DNA from: CAVYGB01 sp046734815
GTDB taxonomy: Bacteria > Myxococcota_A > Polyangia > Fen-1088
Assembly: GCA_046734815.1 (NCBI GenBank)
Contig: JBKPRZ010000704.1
Location: 1 to 11,618, forward strand
Reading direction: 5' to 3'
Length of the DNA: 11,618 nucleotides
The position numbers and the translations under genes are program-made. Every line of letters starts with the position of its first letter. The first letter of the stretch is position 1. The notes beneath the pieces were generated by a model that saw only the letters and a list, made by a program, of their open reading frames with translations, ran no database searches and was not told where the DNA came from. Shown here piece by piece: positions 1 to 8,000 of this stretch.

Positions 1-70
1 CGCCTGGCCGGCACGAACTGGCCGATTCGAGCTTTGGCCCGACGGGGGTCTCTGTCAAGATTCGGCAGGC

Positions 71-76
71 AGGAGG
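71..76 (+). promoter_or_regulatory. Ribosome binding site that fixes the start at 82
   Basis: A perfect AGGAGG lies five bases before the ATG at 82. It favours that ATG over the in-frame TTG at 34, which has no comparable site and would put a charged stretch ahead of the signal peptide. Confidence 0.8.
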
Positions 77-81
77 CGACC

Positions 82-633
82 ATGCGAAACGGGGCGATCG
101 CAGGCTTTTGCGCCGCGGCCATGGGCTGCGCCAGCGCGGGCTCGAGTCAGCAGTCCGGTCCGGACAACGCTCAGTATTTCACGATGCGGACCGCCGTGAG
201 CACCGAGACCATCCGGCTGGACGGGGATCGCCTGTTCGGCCCCAACGTGGAGGTCTCGCGGCTGTCGGACGGGTTCCGCGGGCACGTCGGCGATCGGCTG
301 GTGGATCTGCGCACCGAGGAGAGCAAGGTGTTCGGCTCGATCGGGTCGGCCCACACCGAGCTCTACGTCGAGGATCGACCCACCGGCATCGCCATCAAGG
401 GGATGTACGGCGGCACCCTCGGAACCATCGAGCTGCTCACCGAGAAGGTGGCCGGATCGATCGGCCAGTGCACCTACGACCTGGTCCGGGTCGCCCCGGA
501 CCAGTACCGCTACACCGGCCGCCGGGCCTGCCGCGGGCGGGTGGGCAGCGCGGAGATCGAGCTGCCGCAGGATCTGGGAAGGCGGCCCGCGGTGGATCGG
601 GCCGCCTTGATGGCCATGTTCCTGGGAGGCTGA
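82..633 (+). CDS. Small exported protein with glycine-rich beta repeats, unknown function
   Basis: This is a 183-residue protein that I do not recognise. The first 20 residues form a short hydrophobic signal, with Cys16 in the context AAMGC. That is a weak lipobox (Met at -2, Ala at -3), so it may be a lipoprotein or a simply secreted protein. The mature part contains five short modules built on G-x-[I/V/Y]-G followed by a few residues and an acidic-Leu pair. They start near residues 67, 85, 107, 125 and 152 and suggest a regular all-beta fold. Cys130 and Cys150 are the only mature cysteines if Cys16 is lipidated or removed, and could pair. The start is set by the AGGAGG upstream. The gene converges with the minus-strand lipoprotein gene, the two stop codons being only 16 bases apart, and no terminator hairpin is visible between them. 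The 81 bases before it show no feature beyond the ribosome binding site. Confidence 0.72.
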   Translation: MRNGAIAGFCAAAMGCASAGSSQQSGPDNAQYFTMRTAVSTETIRLDGDRLFGPNVEVSRLSDGFRGHVGDRLVDLRTEESKVFGSIGSAHTELYVEDRPTGIAIKGMYGGTLGTIELLTEKVAGSIGQCTYDLVRVAPDQYRYTGRRACRGRVGSAEIELPQDLGRRPAVDRAALMAMFLGG

Positions 634-649
634 GGCCCCCCTATCTAGG

Positions 650-1492
650 TCAGATCCCGCCGCACTTGAGCGGCTCGGGGCGCTGTGAAGGCAGCGCGCT
701 GCGAGGCACGCAGGACAGCGTCTCGGCGTCGCAGGTGATGTCCACCGCCGGGCTGATGCCCGACCCGGTCGGCCGTCCGTTCGCCGGATCCGAGCAGGGG
801 TCGCACAGGGTCTGGTCCGGCTTGCCGCTGCCGGTGGGCTTGCCGTCGGCGCCCATCATCGAGCCCTCGCACCCGATCGCCGGCCACAGCCCCACCACGT
901 CGTAGGTGGCCGAGCAGGGCGCGCCGTCGACGGTCTTCGAGTACTCCAGGCGCCCCGTGAACATCGTCCCTGGCTGGGCGGCGGTCACGTAGAACTTGAC
1001 GTCGCTCCACTTGAGCGAGAGGTCCAGCGCCGGGAGCGGATCGGTCATGCCGGCGTCGCCCTTGTCCATCGCAGGCACCGCCGCCAGCTTCAGGTTGGCC
1101 GGCTGGGCCATCTCCACCTCGCAGAAGCCGTCGGCCCCGGGGTCGTCGGTCTTGAACGCCCCCAGCGCGACCACGTCCTTCGACTCGGCGTCCTGCCCGT
1201 ATTCTTCGAGCAGGGCGCCGATCTCCTCGGCCTTGATGGCCACCGGTCCCTTGGTGACGGAGAACGTGTCGCCGGAGGCCCGCCAGTACGAGTTGACCCC
1301 GGCGGTCCCGCCCTTCAGCTCGGAGCAGGCGCCGGTGCCGGACACCTTCGTGAACTTCAGCGCGAAGGCGCCCTTGGCGGTGGTGCAGCGGGTCTTGGGC
1401 TGCTCGGCATTGCAGCCCACGCCCACCGACAACGCCAGCAGCGCGCCCGCCAGCGCCCGGTACCCGCGGGTGATCCTATCGAGGCTCTTCAT
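650..1492 (-). CDS. Cysteine-rich putative lipoprotein, unknown function
   Basis: This is a 280-residue protein of no family I can name. Residues 1-27 are a lipoprotein-like signal: basic start (RITRGYR), hydrophobic core (LAGALLALSVGV) and Cys27 in the context GVGC, with Gly rather than an aliphatic residue at -3. The mature chain has ten more cysteines (36, 56, 124, 193, 208, 230, 233, 254, 261, 277). They include a CDPC motif at 230-233, which probably means disulfides outside the cytoplasm. A glycine/proline-rich stretch at residues 215-250 precedes the last cysteines. A perfect AGGAGG five bases before the ATG supports the start. The gene begins 48 bases after the stop of the TonB-dependent receptor on the same strand and is probably cotranscribed with it, which makes it a candidate surface partner of that receptor. 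It has no visible SusD-like signature. Confidence 0.8.
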   Translation of the reverse strand: MKSLDRITRGYRALAGALLALSVGVGCNAEQPKTRCTTAKGAFALKFTKVSGTGACSELKGGTAGVNSYWRASGDTFSVTKGPVAIKAEEIGALLEEYGQDAESKDVVALGAFKTDDPGADGFCEVEMAQPANLKLAAVPAMDKGDAGMTDPLPALDLSLKWSDVKFYVTAAQPGTMFTGRLEYSKTVDGAPCSATYDVVGLWPAIGCEGSMMGADGKPTGSGKPDQTLCDPCSDPANGRPTGSGISPAVDITCDAETLSCVPRSALPSQRPEPLKCGGI

Positions 1493-1497
1493 CTGTT

Positions 1498-1503
1498 CCT
1501 CCT
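1498..1503 (-). promoter_or_regulatory. Ribosome binding site of the lipoprotein gene
   Basis: On the minus strand this reads AGGAGG, five bases before the ATG at 1492. It lies inside the 48-base gap after the receptor gene, so translation of the lipoprotein is independently initiated within the presumed operon. Confidence 0.8.
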
Positions 1504-1540
1504 GATGTCCTGTGCTCGAGGTTCGGGTCTGGTCGGCGGC

Positions 1541-4500
1541 TCAGTAGTTGTAACGGAGCCCGAAGGTCACCACCCGCGGTGCCTGATAGGCGGTCACCCG
1601 ACCGAAGTTGGGGTTCTTGCTCGTCATCGGATCGAACGGCGTGCCGTCCTCGGAGACCAGCTTGGGCAGGTCGTTGATGTTGGTGCCGCCGCGGATCGGA
1701 AGGACGTCCGAGGTGGTGTAGGTCTGGTCCTTGCCCGTCACCCCCTGCAGGTTGAACAGGTTGTAGACGTTGACATAGCCCTCCAGCAGATGGCCGTTGG
1801 CGAAGCCCAGGCCGTAGCGCAGGTTGATGTCCGAGGTGTAGTTCCAGGGCAGCCGCTCACCGGATCCACGCGGCAGGATGAACACCTCGCCGGGGCCGTA
1901 CAGGCCGTGCGAGCCCAGGTAGCTGGTCGGCGCGCCCGAGGTCGCCCGGACGTTCGCGCCCACGTTGATGTGGTGCCGGGTGGCCACGGTGAAGTCGTAG
2001 GCCCCGCCGATGCGCAGCTGGTGCCGGTTGTCGGTGCCCAGCGGCCCGCTGCGGTTGGGCAGCAGGCTGAGGAGGTCGAAGTCCGAGTTGATGTTCGGAT
2101 CCAGCTGCCCGGTCTCGGGCCGGAACAGACCGGCGATGTTGCCCTCCAGCCGCTGCAGGGTGTAGCTGGCCAGCATGAGCCAGTTCTGGAAGAACTCCTT
2201 CGAGAACAGCAGGGTCATGGCGTCGTAGTCGCGGCGGGCGACCGGGAAGTTGCCGGCGATGCCCTGACCCGGGTTGCCGATGAAGTAGGTCTGCGCCTCG
2301 TCGACGCTCATGTCCTCGATCATGTTCTTGAGGCGCCGGCGGGTGTAGGTCAGCGACAGCCGGCTCTCGGGCAGCAGCTGGTATTCGGCGCCCAGGATGT
2401 ATTCGTCGACGGTGGGCGTCTTCAGGTCCGGATCGATCGGCGTGGTGCCGCCGCCCGTGGGGATGTACCGCTGGTCGGGGTCGGAGGCGCCGCCGATGGG
2501 CAGGTAGCTGCTGCGGTCGCGGCAGGCCATCCTCTTGGCGGGGTCACGCGGGTCGCACAGGTTGATGTCGTGATTGCCCTGGAATCCGGGCTCGGCCGAC
2601 AGCGAGCGGTCGGCCACGTCCAGCGGCACCTGCTGGTAAAAGCGGGCGAAGCTGGCGAACAGCTTCGAACGGCCCGACTGGGTGGGATCGTAGATGACGC
2701 CGAAGCGAGGCGAGATCTGGTTCGGCAAGGTCATCCGGAGGTCGCCCTCGTTGTTGTACAGGTACTCCGAGTCGTAGCGGATGCCGACGTTCAGGGTGAC
2801 CTTGTCGGCGATCGACCAGCTGTTCTGGGCGAAGGCGCCGACGCCCCACTGGGTGACCTGCGCGCGGACGGCGTCGGCGTAGACCGCCTCGTCGGGACCG
2901 GTCAGATAGCCGTAGTTGCGGTAGTCGGAGAAGAGGGTGCCCCGGGTGTTCTCCCGGAACAGGATCCCGCCCGGGTAGGCCTTGGTCAGGTCGTTGTCGA
3001 CCCGCTCGACGTCGAGCCCGACCTTGATCACGTGGTGGCCCAGCGCCTGGGCCAGCATGGTGACCACGCTGCGCAGCTGGAACCGGTCCTGGTTGCGGGT
3101 GGAGATCTGACCGGGACCGATGGCGTAGGTCTGCACCGGGCAGCGGACCGCGCTGGTCGCGCCCTTGTCCTCGCAGTAGCCGGCGGGCACGTTCTCGAAG
3201 TCGGTGATGGGGTGGAAGCCGGGATTGTTCCGGCGGTAGCGGGCGCTGCGCAGCTCGGAGGCCAGCCCCGAGGTGGCGCCGGGCATCGAGCCGTCGACCG
3301 GCAGGTTGTCGTCGCGCGAGTGCAACCAGCCGAAGGTGTTCTCGAAGGTGACCCGCTTGCCGGAGGTGGTCGCGATCCACTTGAGGATGTTGCTGAGCTG
3401 GTCGTTGCGCTTGACACCGGTCAGGGCGTCGAACGAACCGGCCAGGCTGCCGCCGTCGGGGGTGCCGTCCTGGGTGTCGTAGCCGAAGTTGCCGTTGCCG
3501 CCCGCCCGCCAGGGGGTCACGAAGGAGGTCAAGGCCAGCGAGTGGTTGCGCGACGGCGAGTAGGTCAGGTTGGCCACCGCCTGCAGCGAGTTGCTCACGG
3601 CGTGAAAGCGCTGCTCGGTGTTGGGGATCAAGGTGCGCTTGGAGGCGTCGGTCGCCGGATCCTTGATCGGCATCCCCATCGCATCCACGTCGGTGGCGTA
3701 GAGCGCGCGCGGCAGGTCGTGCCGGGTGGTCGCGCCCAGAACGCCCAGGTACAGCCACAGCCGGTCCTTGACGATGGGCAGGCCCACGTCGGTGCCGAAG
3801 TCACCGATGATGTTGATCTCGGGGCGGCCGGCGAAGATGGTGCTGCCCTCGGTGAACACGTCCCTCGGCGTGCCCTCGAGGAAGCCGGGGGTGACGTTGG
3901 TCCAGGCCGAGCCGCGGATCTCGTTGGAGCCCGACTTGACGACGGCGTTGATGATGCCGCCGGTGGAGCGGCCGAACTCGGGCAGGTAGCCGCCCGTCAC
4001 CACGCCGACCTCCTTGAGGAACTCGGTGGAGAGCGGGGTGGTGTTGATGCCGTAGGCCGAGTCGTTGACCGCCAGGCCGTTGATGGAGAAGCGGTTCTCG
4101 GGCGAGGTCGATCCGCCGATGGAGGTGCCGTACAGGTCACCGCGCGCCTGCGGAGCGGCGGCGGCCACCGCCTCGTACGAGCGGACGCCGCCGCCGCGGG
4201 AGACGTCGGGACGGGCCAGCGGCAGCCGGCGCATCATCTCTTCCGAGAAGGTGGTCGACAGCGAGCTCGAGCCGACGTCGATGGTGGGCGGCCGCTCGGT
4301 GATCTCGATTTCCTCGGCCTTGCCCTGCACCTGCCGGGGGATCAGGAAGACGTTCACCCGCAGGGTCACGTCGCTGCGGACGGTGACATTCTTCTGCTCG
4401 TACGAGTCGTAGCCATCCTTGTCCACGCGGACGGTGTACACGCCCGGCGGCAGGGTGGGGGCGCGGTAGAAGCCGGAGGCGTCGGTCAGCACCGTCTGCT

Positions 4501-4720
4501 CGCCCTGCATCGCCGGCGAGGTCACGGTGATGATCGCCTCGCCCACCGGCTGGCGGCTGACGGCGTCGACGACGCCGCCCTGGACGACCGAGCTGCCGGT
4601 CTGGGCCTGGGCGCCGGTGGCGGCCAGCCAGCATGAAAGAAGAACAGCCGAGAAGATGCCGAGGGGAAAACGCCGGCTGCGCAGGCCAGCCAGATCGGTG
4701 GTGTCATGTGCCAACATCAT
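1541..4720 (-). CDS. Oar-like TonB-dependent receptor with N-terminal carboxypeptidase-regulatory-like domain
   Basis: This is a 1059-residue outer-membrane receptor. A signal peptide ends at about residue 40 (GAQA before Q). Residues 44-127 form a carboxypeptidase-regulatory-like beta sandwich with the usual signature (TDASGFYRAPTLPPGVYTV). An acidic segment EEIEITERPP at 136-145 may be the TonB box. Residues 150-275 look like the plug (ENRFSINGLAVND, GGYLPEFGRSTGGIINAV). The rest is a beta barrel ending in the aromatic pattern GLRYNY, as outer-membrane proteins do. The architecture is that of the Oar group, larger than siderophore receptors. Two Cys pairs with identical spacing (516/527 and 722/733) fall in likely surface loops. 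The start at 4720 is preferred over an in-frame GTG at 4780 because GAGAAGG lies seven bases upstream and the signal peptide then fits. A second ATG follows directly at 4717. Family assignment is firm; the substrate is unknown, and the neighbouring peptidase gene makes protein traffic one possibility. Confidence 0.95.
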   Translation of the reverse strand: MMLAHDTTDLAGLRSRRFPLGIFSAVLLSCWLAATGAQAQTGSSVVQGGVVDAVSRQPVGEAIITVTSPAMQGEQTVLTDASGFYRAPTLPPGVYTVRVDKDGYDSYEQKNVTVRSDVTLRVNVFLIPRQVQGKAEEIEITERPPTIDVGSSSLSTTFSEEMMRRLPLARPDVSRGGGVRSYEAVAAAAPQARGDLYGTSIGGSTSPENRFSINGLAVNDSAYGINTTPLSTEFLKEVGVVTGGYLPEFGRSTGGIINAVVKSGSNEIRGSAWTNVTPGFLEGTPRDVFTEGSTIFAGRPEINIIGDFGTDVGLPIVKDRLWLYLGVLGATTRHDLPRALYATDVDAMGMPIKDPATDASKRTLIPNTEQRFHAVSNSLQAVANLTYSPSRNHSLALTSFVTPWRAGGNGNFGYDTQDGTPDGGSLAGSFDALTGVKRNDQLSNILKWIATTSGKRVTFENTFGWLHSRDDNLPVDGSMPGATSGLASELRSARYRRNNPGFHPITDFENVPAGYCEDKGATSAVRCPVQTYAIGPGQISTRNQDRFQLRSVVTMLAQALGHHVIKVGLDVERVDNDLTKAYPGGILFRENTRGTLFSDYRNYGYLTGPDEAVYADAVRAQVTQWGVGAFAQNSWSIADKVTLNVGIRYDSEYLYNNEGDLRMTLPNQISPRFGVIYDPTQSGRSKLFASFARFYQQVPLDVADRSLSAEPGFQGNHDINLCDPRDPAKRMACRDRSSYLPIGGASDPDQRYIPTGGGTTPIDPDLKTPTVDEYILGAEYQLLPESRLSLTYTRRRLKNMIEDMSVDEAQTYFIGNPGQGIAGNFPVARRDYDAMTLLFSKEFFQNWLMLASYTLQRLEGNIAGLFRPETGQLDPNINSDFDLLSLLPNRSGPLGTDNRHQLRIGGAYDFTVATRHHINVGANVRATSGAPTSYLGSHGLYGPGEVFILPRGSGERLPWNYTSDINLRYGLGFANGHLLEGYVNVYNLFNLQGVTGKDQTYTTSDVLPIRGGTNINDLPKLVSEDGTPFDPMTSKNPNFGRVTAYQAPRVVTFGLRYNY

Positions 4721-4727
4721 CACACTG

Positions 4728-4734
4728 CCTTCTC
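4728..4734 (-). promoter_or_regulatory. Ribosome binding site that fixes the receptor start
   Basis: The minus strand reads GAGAAGG here, seven bases before the ATG at 4720. This decides against the upstream in-frame GTG at 4780, which would add 20 residues ahead of the signal peptide. Confidence 0.65.
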
Positions 4735-4815
4735 GTCCCGAGGGGACGGCAATAGTGAGGCTCCGGGGACGAAACAGCACACCCGTTCCCAGGTCAGGCG
4801 GAGGCTGTCTCGCGC

Positions 4816-4835
4816 TATTGAATCCACGCTCAATA
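4816..4835. repeat. Inverted repeat in the receptor leader
   Basis: TATTGA, eight bases, then TCAATA: perfect 6-bp arms. It lies about 20 bases downstream of the predicted transcription start of the receptor gene, so it could be a second operator half or a small leader hairpin. The short arms make chance occurrence possible, although an A+T-rich dyad is less expected in this GC-rich setting. Confidence 0.45.
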
Positions 4836-4839
4836 ACCC

Positions 4840-4863
4840 AATGCGAGCCGATCGGTTCGCATT
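4840..4863. promoter_or_regulatory. 24-bp palindromic putative operator over the receptor promoter
   Basis: A continuous dyad with left half AATGCGAGCCGA and right half TCGGTTCGCATT. Eleven of twelve positions pair; the only mismatch is the eighth (G opposite T). It has no spacer and a central GATC. It overlaps the last three bases of the -10 box and covers the predicted start site, the usual place for a repressor that blocks polymerase. The size suits a TetR- or GntR-like dimer site, but no regulator gene is in the window. In the transcript it could also form a 5'-end hairpin. Confidence 0.7.
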
Positions 4864-4888
4864 ATAGGCAGGCCGCGATTGGCAGCAA
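4861..4888 (-). promoter_or_regulatory. Sigma70-type promoter for the receptor-lipoprotein operon
   Basis: On the minus strand there is a consensus TATAAT (4866 to 4861) with TTGCTG (4888 to 4883) upstream, spaced by 16 bases. The -35 matches only the TTG of the consensus, as expected for a promoter that is regulated or relies on its -10 box. The predicted start is near 4854, giving a leader of about 134 bases before the ATG at 4720. Confidence 0.6.
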
Positions 4889-4940
4889 GACCCGCACGAC
4901 GGGCTCGTCTGGCGGCGTCGGGTTCGGGTGCGAGAACTAG

Positions 4941-4954
4941 GTAACGATCGTTAC
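4941..4954. promoter_or_regulatory. Perfect 14-bp palindrome, possible distal operator
   Basis: GTAACGATCGTTAC is its own reverse complement. Its core CGATCG is the same as the core of the 24-bp dyad at 4840-4863, and the two centres are 96 bases apart, close to nine helical turns. It is followed directly by a weak TGAA-N6-TTCA dyad (4955-4968). It lies upstream of the receptor promoter on the same face of the DNA, if normal pitch is assumed, and may be a second regulator site. Confidence 0.5.
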
Positions 4955-5010
4955 TGAATGTTTGTTCAATAGAAACCGACCGGAAACCACGACGGCGGCC
5001 GGGAACTTTT

Positions 5011-5030
5011 CCCCCCGCGTCTCAGGGGGC
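5011..5030 (-). terminator. Weak hairpin after the peptidase gene, possible terminator
   Basis: Five C-G pairs (5012-5016 with 5025-5029) enclose an eight-base loop, immediately after the peptidase stop on the minus strand. A second small dyad, GGGAA-CTT-TTCCC, overlaps it at 5001-5013. In the direction of transcription the stem is followed by AAAAG rather than a T run, so it is not a canonical intrinsic terminator. Confidence 0.3.
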
Positions 5031-8000
5031 CTACCGGCGTCGGTCGCTGCTCGATTCGATGGCAGGCTGCGGGAACGACAGCCAGGCGCGCTTTTGCTGC
5101 GCTCGACCCGGCGCTCGCAGCTCGCCGAACGCGGCGCTACCGGCGCGGCCCGGCGCGGGCGGAACCGGGCCCGCCACCACCACCGCCAGGGGAAGGCGGA
5201 TGGCCGACGAGGACGGGGTGTCGGTCCACAGCACGATCTGGGCCTGGTAGCTGCCGGGGGACAGCTTGTCCCGGTCGGCGGTCACGGTGAAGGTCTGCTG
5301 CGTGCCCGGCGGCACGGTTCCCGAAGCAGGCTGGATCTGCACCCAGGGCAGGTCGTCGGCCTGCTCGTCCTCGGCGCTCGCGAGGGCGTGGGCGTCGAAG
5401 GCCACCTCGCGCGTCCCGTGGTTCTCGAGCGTGAAGCTGGTGGAGGCGGGCGCCCGGTCCGAGGCGATGGTCAGCGCGGCGGGGGCCACCTGCGCGCGGC
5501 CGCTGGTGAGCGCCAGGTCGAGGTGCAAAGCCTCGCCCTGGACCACCGAGACCTGCCGGGTCTGTTCCCCATAATAAGGAGCGGAGGCGCCCACGCTGTG
5601 GGAACCCACCCGCAGCTCGAGCCGGTAGCGTCCCTCGCTGTCGGTGGTCGTGGTGCGCACGCCCGCCTCGTCGCTCCAGGAGAGCAGCTGGACCCCGGGC
5701 AGCGGCTGGCCGTCCGTGGCGTCGGTCACCTGCCCCTCCAGGATGCCCGACGGGGGCAGGGCGTACAGCAGCGCCGATCCGGAGTCGAGGCTGGGATCGT
5801 GGTCCGAATACTCCAGCCCGTCGACGCCGTCGGCGTCCTCGAGCCCGACGGTGGCGGAGCCGCCGTGCTGGCGTGCATCCGGTCCGGCGGTGAAATACTG
5901 GGTGAGGATGCGCCCGTCCTCGTACAGGACCACCTCGAAGCGGACGCGCAGCTGGGGCTGGTCGCGGAAGGCCACGTTCCGCCACTCGACAACGAAGGCT
6001 CGGTCGGGAGCGCTGCCGGTGGTCTCGGTGCGGACGCTGGCCGCCTCGTCCACCACCAGGTCGTCCCAGAACGCGTAGACGGCGGCGTTGGGCAGCTGGC
6101 CGTCGGGGATCCGGGTGACGCCGTTCCTGCCGGCCGGGCGGCGGGGCAGGGCGGGGGCGGCGGCGCCGAAGCCGAGGTAGCCCGCGCGCGACACCTCGAC
6201 CTCCTGGTACAGGCGCCCGTAGAACGAGAAGCCGAATGGCAACGGGACCGTGACCGACGTGCGCCCGCCGTCCAGCGGCAGCACGGAAGTGGCGTCGATG
6301 AACCCCGCCCGCAGCGGCTCGCAGGAGTATCCATAATAGTCGGTCCGCCGGGGCAACGAGAGGTCAAGCTGGGCGTCGCCGTCCACCGACAGCGGCTGCC
6401 GGGCACGGCCGAAGCAGCCGCCGCGGGCGGCGGACACCTCGTAGTGACCCGGCGGCACGCCGGTCAGCGTGTACGAGCCGTACTGATCGCTGACCGCCGC
6501 CAGCAGAGGCGTGCCTTCGATCGTGACGCGCGCGCCGCCCAGCGGGCGGCCGTCGGCCTGCCGCACCACCCCGCGCACGACGTGCGCCGGCGCTGGCTCG
6601 AGGACGAAGTCCTGCCGGCTGCGCTCCTCGGAGGTGATCACCACCTCGCTGGTCTGCGAGACGAATCCGAAGGCGCTGACCGTCACCCGGTAGTGTCCCT
6701 GCGGCAGCACCAGGGTGTAGGTGCCGCTGCTGTCCACGGCCACGCTGCGGTCGGCGGGGCCCTGCGCGCGGATGCGCGCGTCGCGGGCCACCACGGGGCG
6801 TCCGTCGGCCACCGCCTGCACCGAGCCCTGCAGGGTCCCGGTGGGGGCGCGCGGCGCCTGGCTGACCGCGGCCAGCGCGTCCAGCCGGCCCTCGCCGAAG
6901 ACGTTGTTGTTGGCGGCTGTGCCGCCGCAGCTGAGGTCCTCGGTGTCGATGGCGGTCTGATCCAGCAGCGCGCGCGTGCCGGCGATGTCGCCCACCAGGG
7001 CGGGCGCCGCCGACCAGATCAGCGCCACCGCGCCCGAGACGTGGGGCGTGGCCATCGAGGTGCCGTTCGAGATGCCGTAGGCGCCGCCGGGGATGCTGCT
7101 GCGGATGTTCACGCCCGGCGCGCTGATGTTCGGCTTGACCCCGCCCAGCTTGGTGCTGCCGCGGCTGGAGAAGCCGGCGATCTTGTTCTCGCTGTCGTGG
7201 GCCCCCACCGCGTAGCTCTCGGCGTAGTCGGCGGGCGAGTCGGCCGAGCTGCAGCCGGGGCCGTCGTTGCCGCTGGCGAACACCGGGAAGATGCCGGCCG
7301 CCACCCAGGCCTTGACGATCTTCTGGAAGAACAGGTCGTCGCCGGCGCCGGCGGACCAGGAGTTGTTGACGATGTGCGGGCGCATGTCCGGGCGCGGGTT
7401 CTGCCCGCGGAGATCGGTGGGGGCCAGCATCCACTCGCCCGCCTTCATCAACGAAGACAGGCTGCAGTCGCCGCTCTCGCAGCCCTTGGCGGCGATCCAG
7501 CGGGCGTGCGGGGCCACGCCGATGCGGGTGGCGGCGGGATCCTGCTCGTCTTCGCCAACGATGATACCCATCGTGTGGGTGCCGTGGCCGGCGTTGTCAC
7601 AGGGGGCCAGCGAGGGCGCGCCGCAGATGCCGGCCGGGTCGTACCAGTTGTAGTTGTGGTCCAGGGTGCCGTCGCCCTGGCGGCCGCGGTATTGCCGCGT
7701 GAGCGCGGGGTGGGTGAAGTCGACGCCGGTGTCGATGCTGGCCACCACCACGCCCTCGCCGCGGAAGCCGAAGCGCTCCCACACGTCGGGCGCGCCGATG
7801 TTCTCCACGCCCCACTCGGCCACCCGCCCGCGCGGCTGCTCGTGACCTTCCAGCTGCGGCGGCAGCGAGATGGTGCGGTCGGGGTGGACGCTGGCCACCT
7901 CGGGCAGGCGGCCGAGCAGGCCGATGAGGGCCGGCGGCGCGGTCACCTTGATGGCGTTGACGATCCAGAACGGCTGGTGGCTCACCCCGTGGCTGCGCAG

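Larger units (their letters stand above)
4721..5030. other. Intergenic regulatory region between peptidase and receptor genes
   Basis: This 310-base stretch has no convincing gene. It is locally richer in A+T than its surroundings at about 4812-4870 and 4935-4975. It holds, from receptor to peptidase: the receptor ribosome binding site, a 20-bp dyad (4816-4835), a 24-bp dyad (4840-4863) over a promoter (4861-4888), a perfect 14-bp palindrome (4941-4954), a weak TGAA-N6-TTCA dyad (4955-4968) and a GC hairpin just after the peptidase stop (5011-5030). A plus-strand reading frame runs through it but is part of an antisense shadow frame. Confidence 0.75.

Noticed and set aside
1505..4636. A 1043-codon open frame on the plus strand
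   Set aside because: It lies entirely antisense to the receptor gene. Its product is a monotonous Val/Gly/Ala/Arg/Asp mix with no domain or signal, as expected from the shadow of a GC-rich gene, and it lacks a good start.
4840..4863. The 24-bp dyad as an intrinsic terminator of the peptidase gene
   Set aside because: No T run follows on either strand, and it sits on a consensus -10 box, which fits an operator better.
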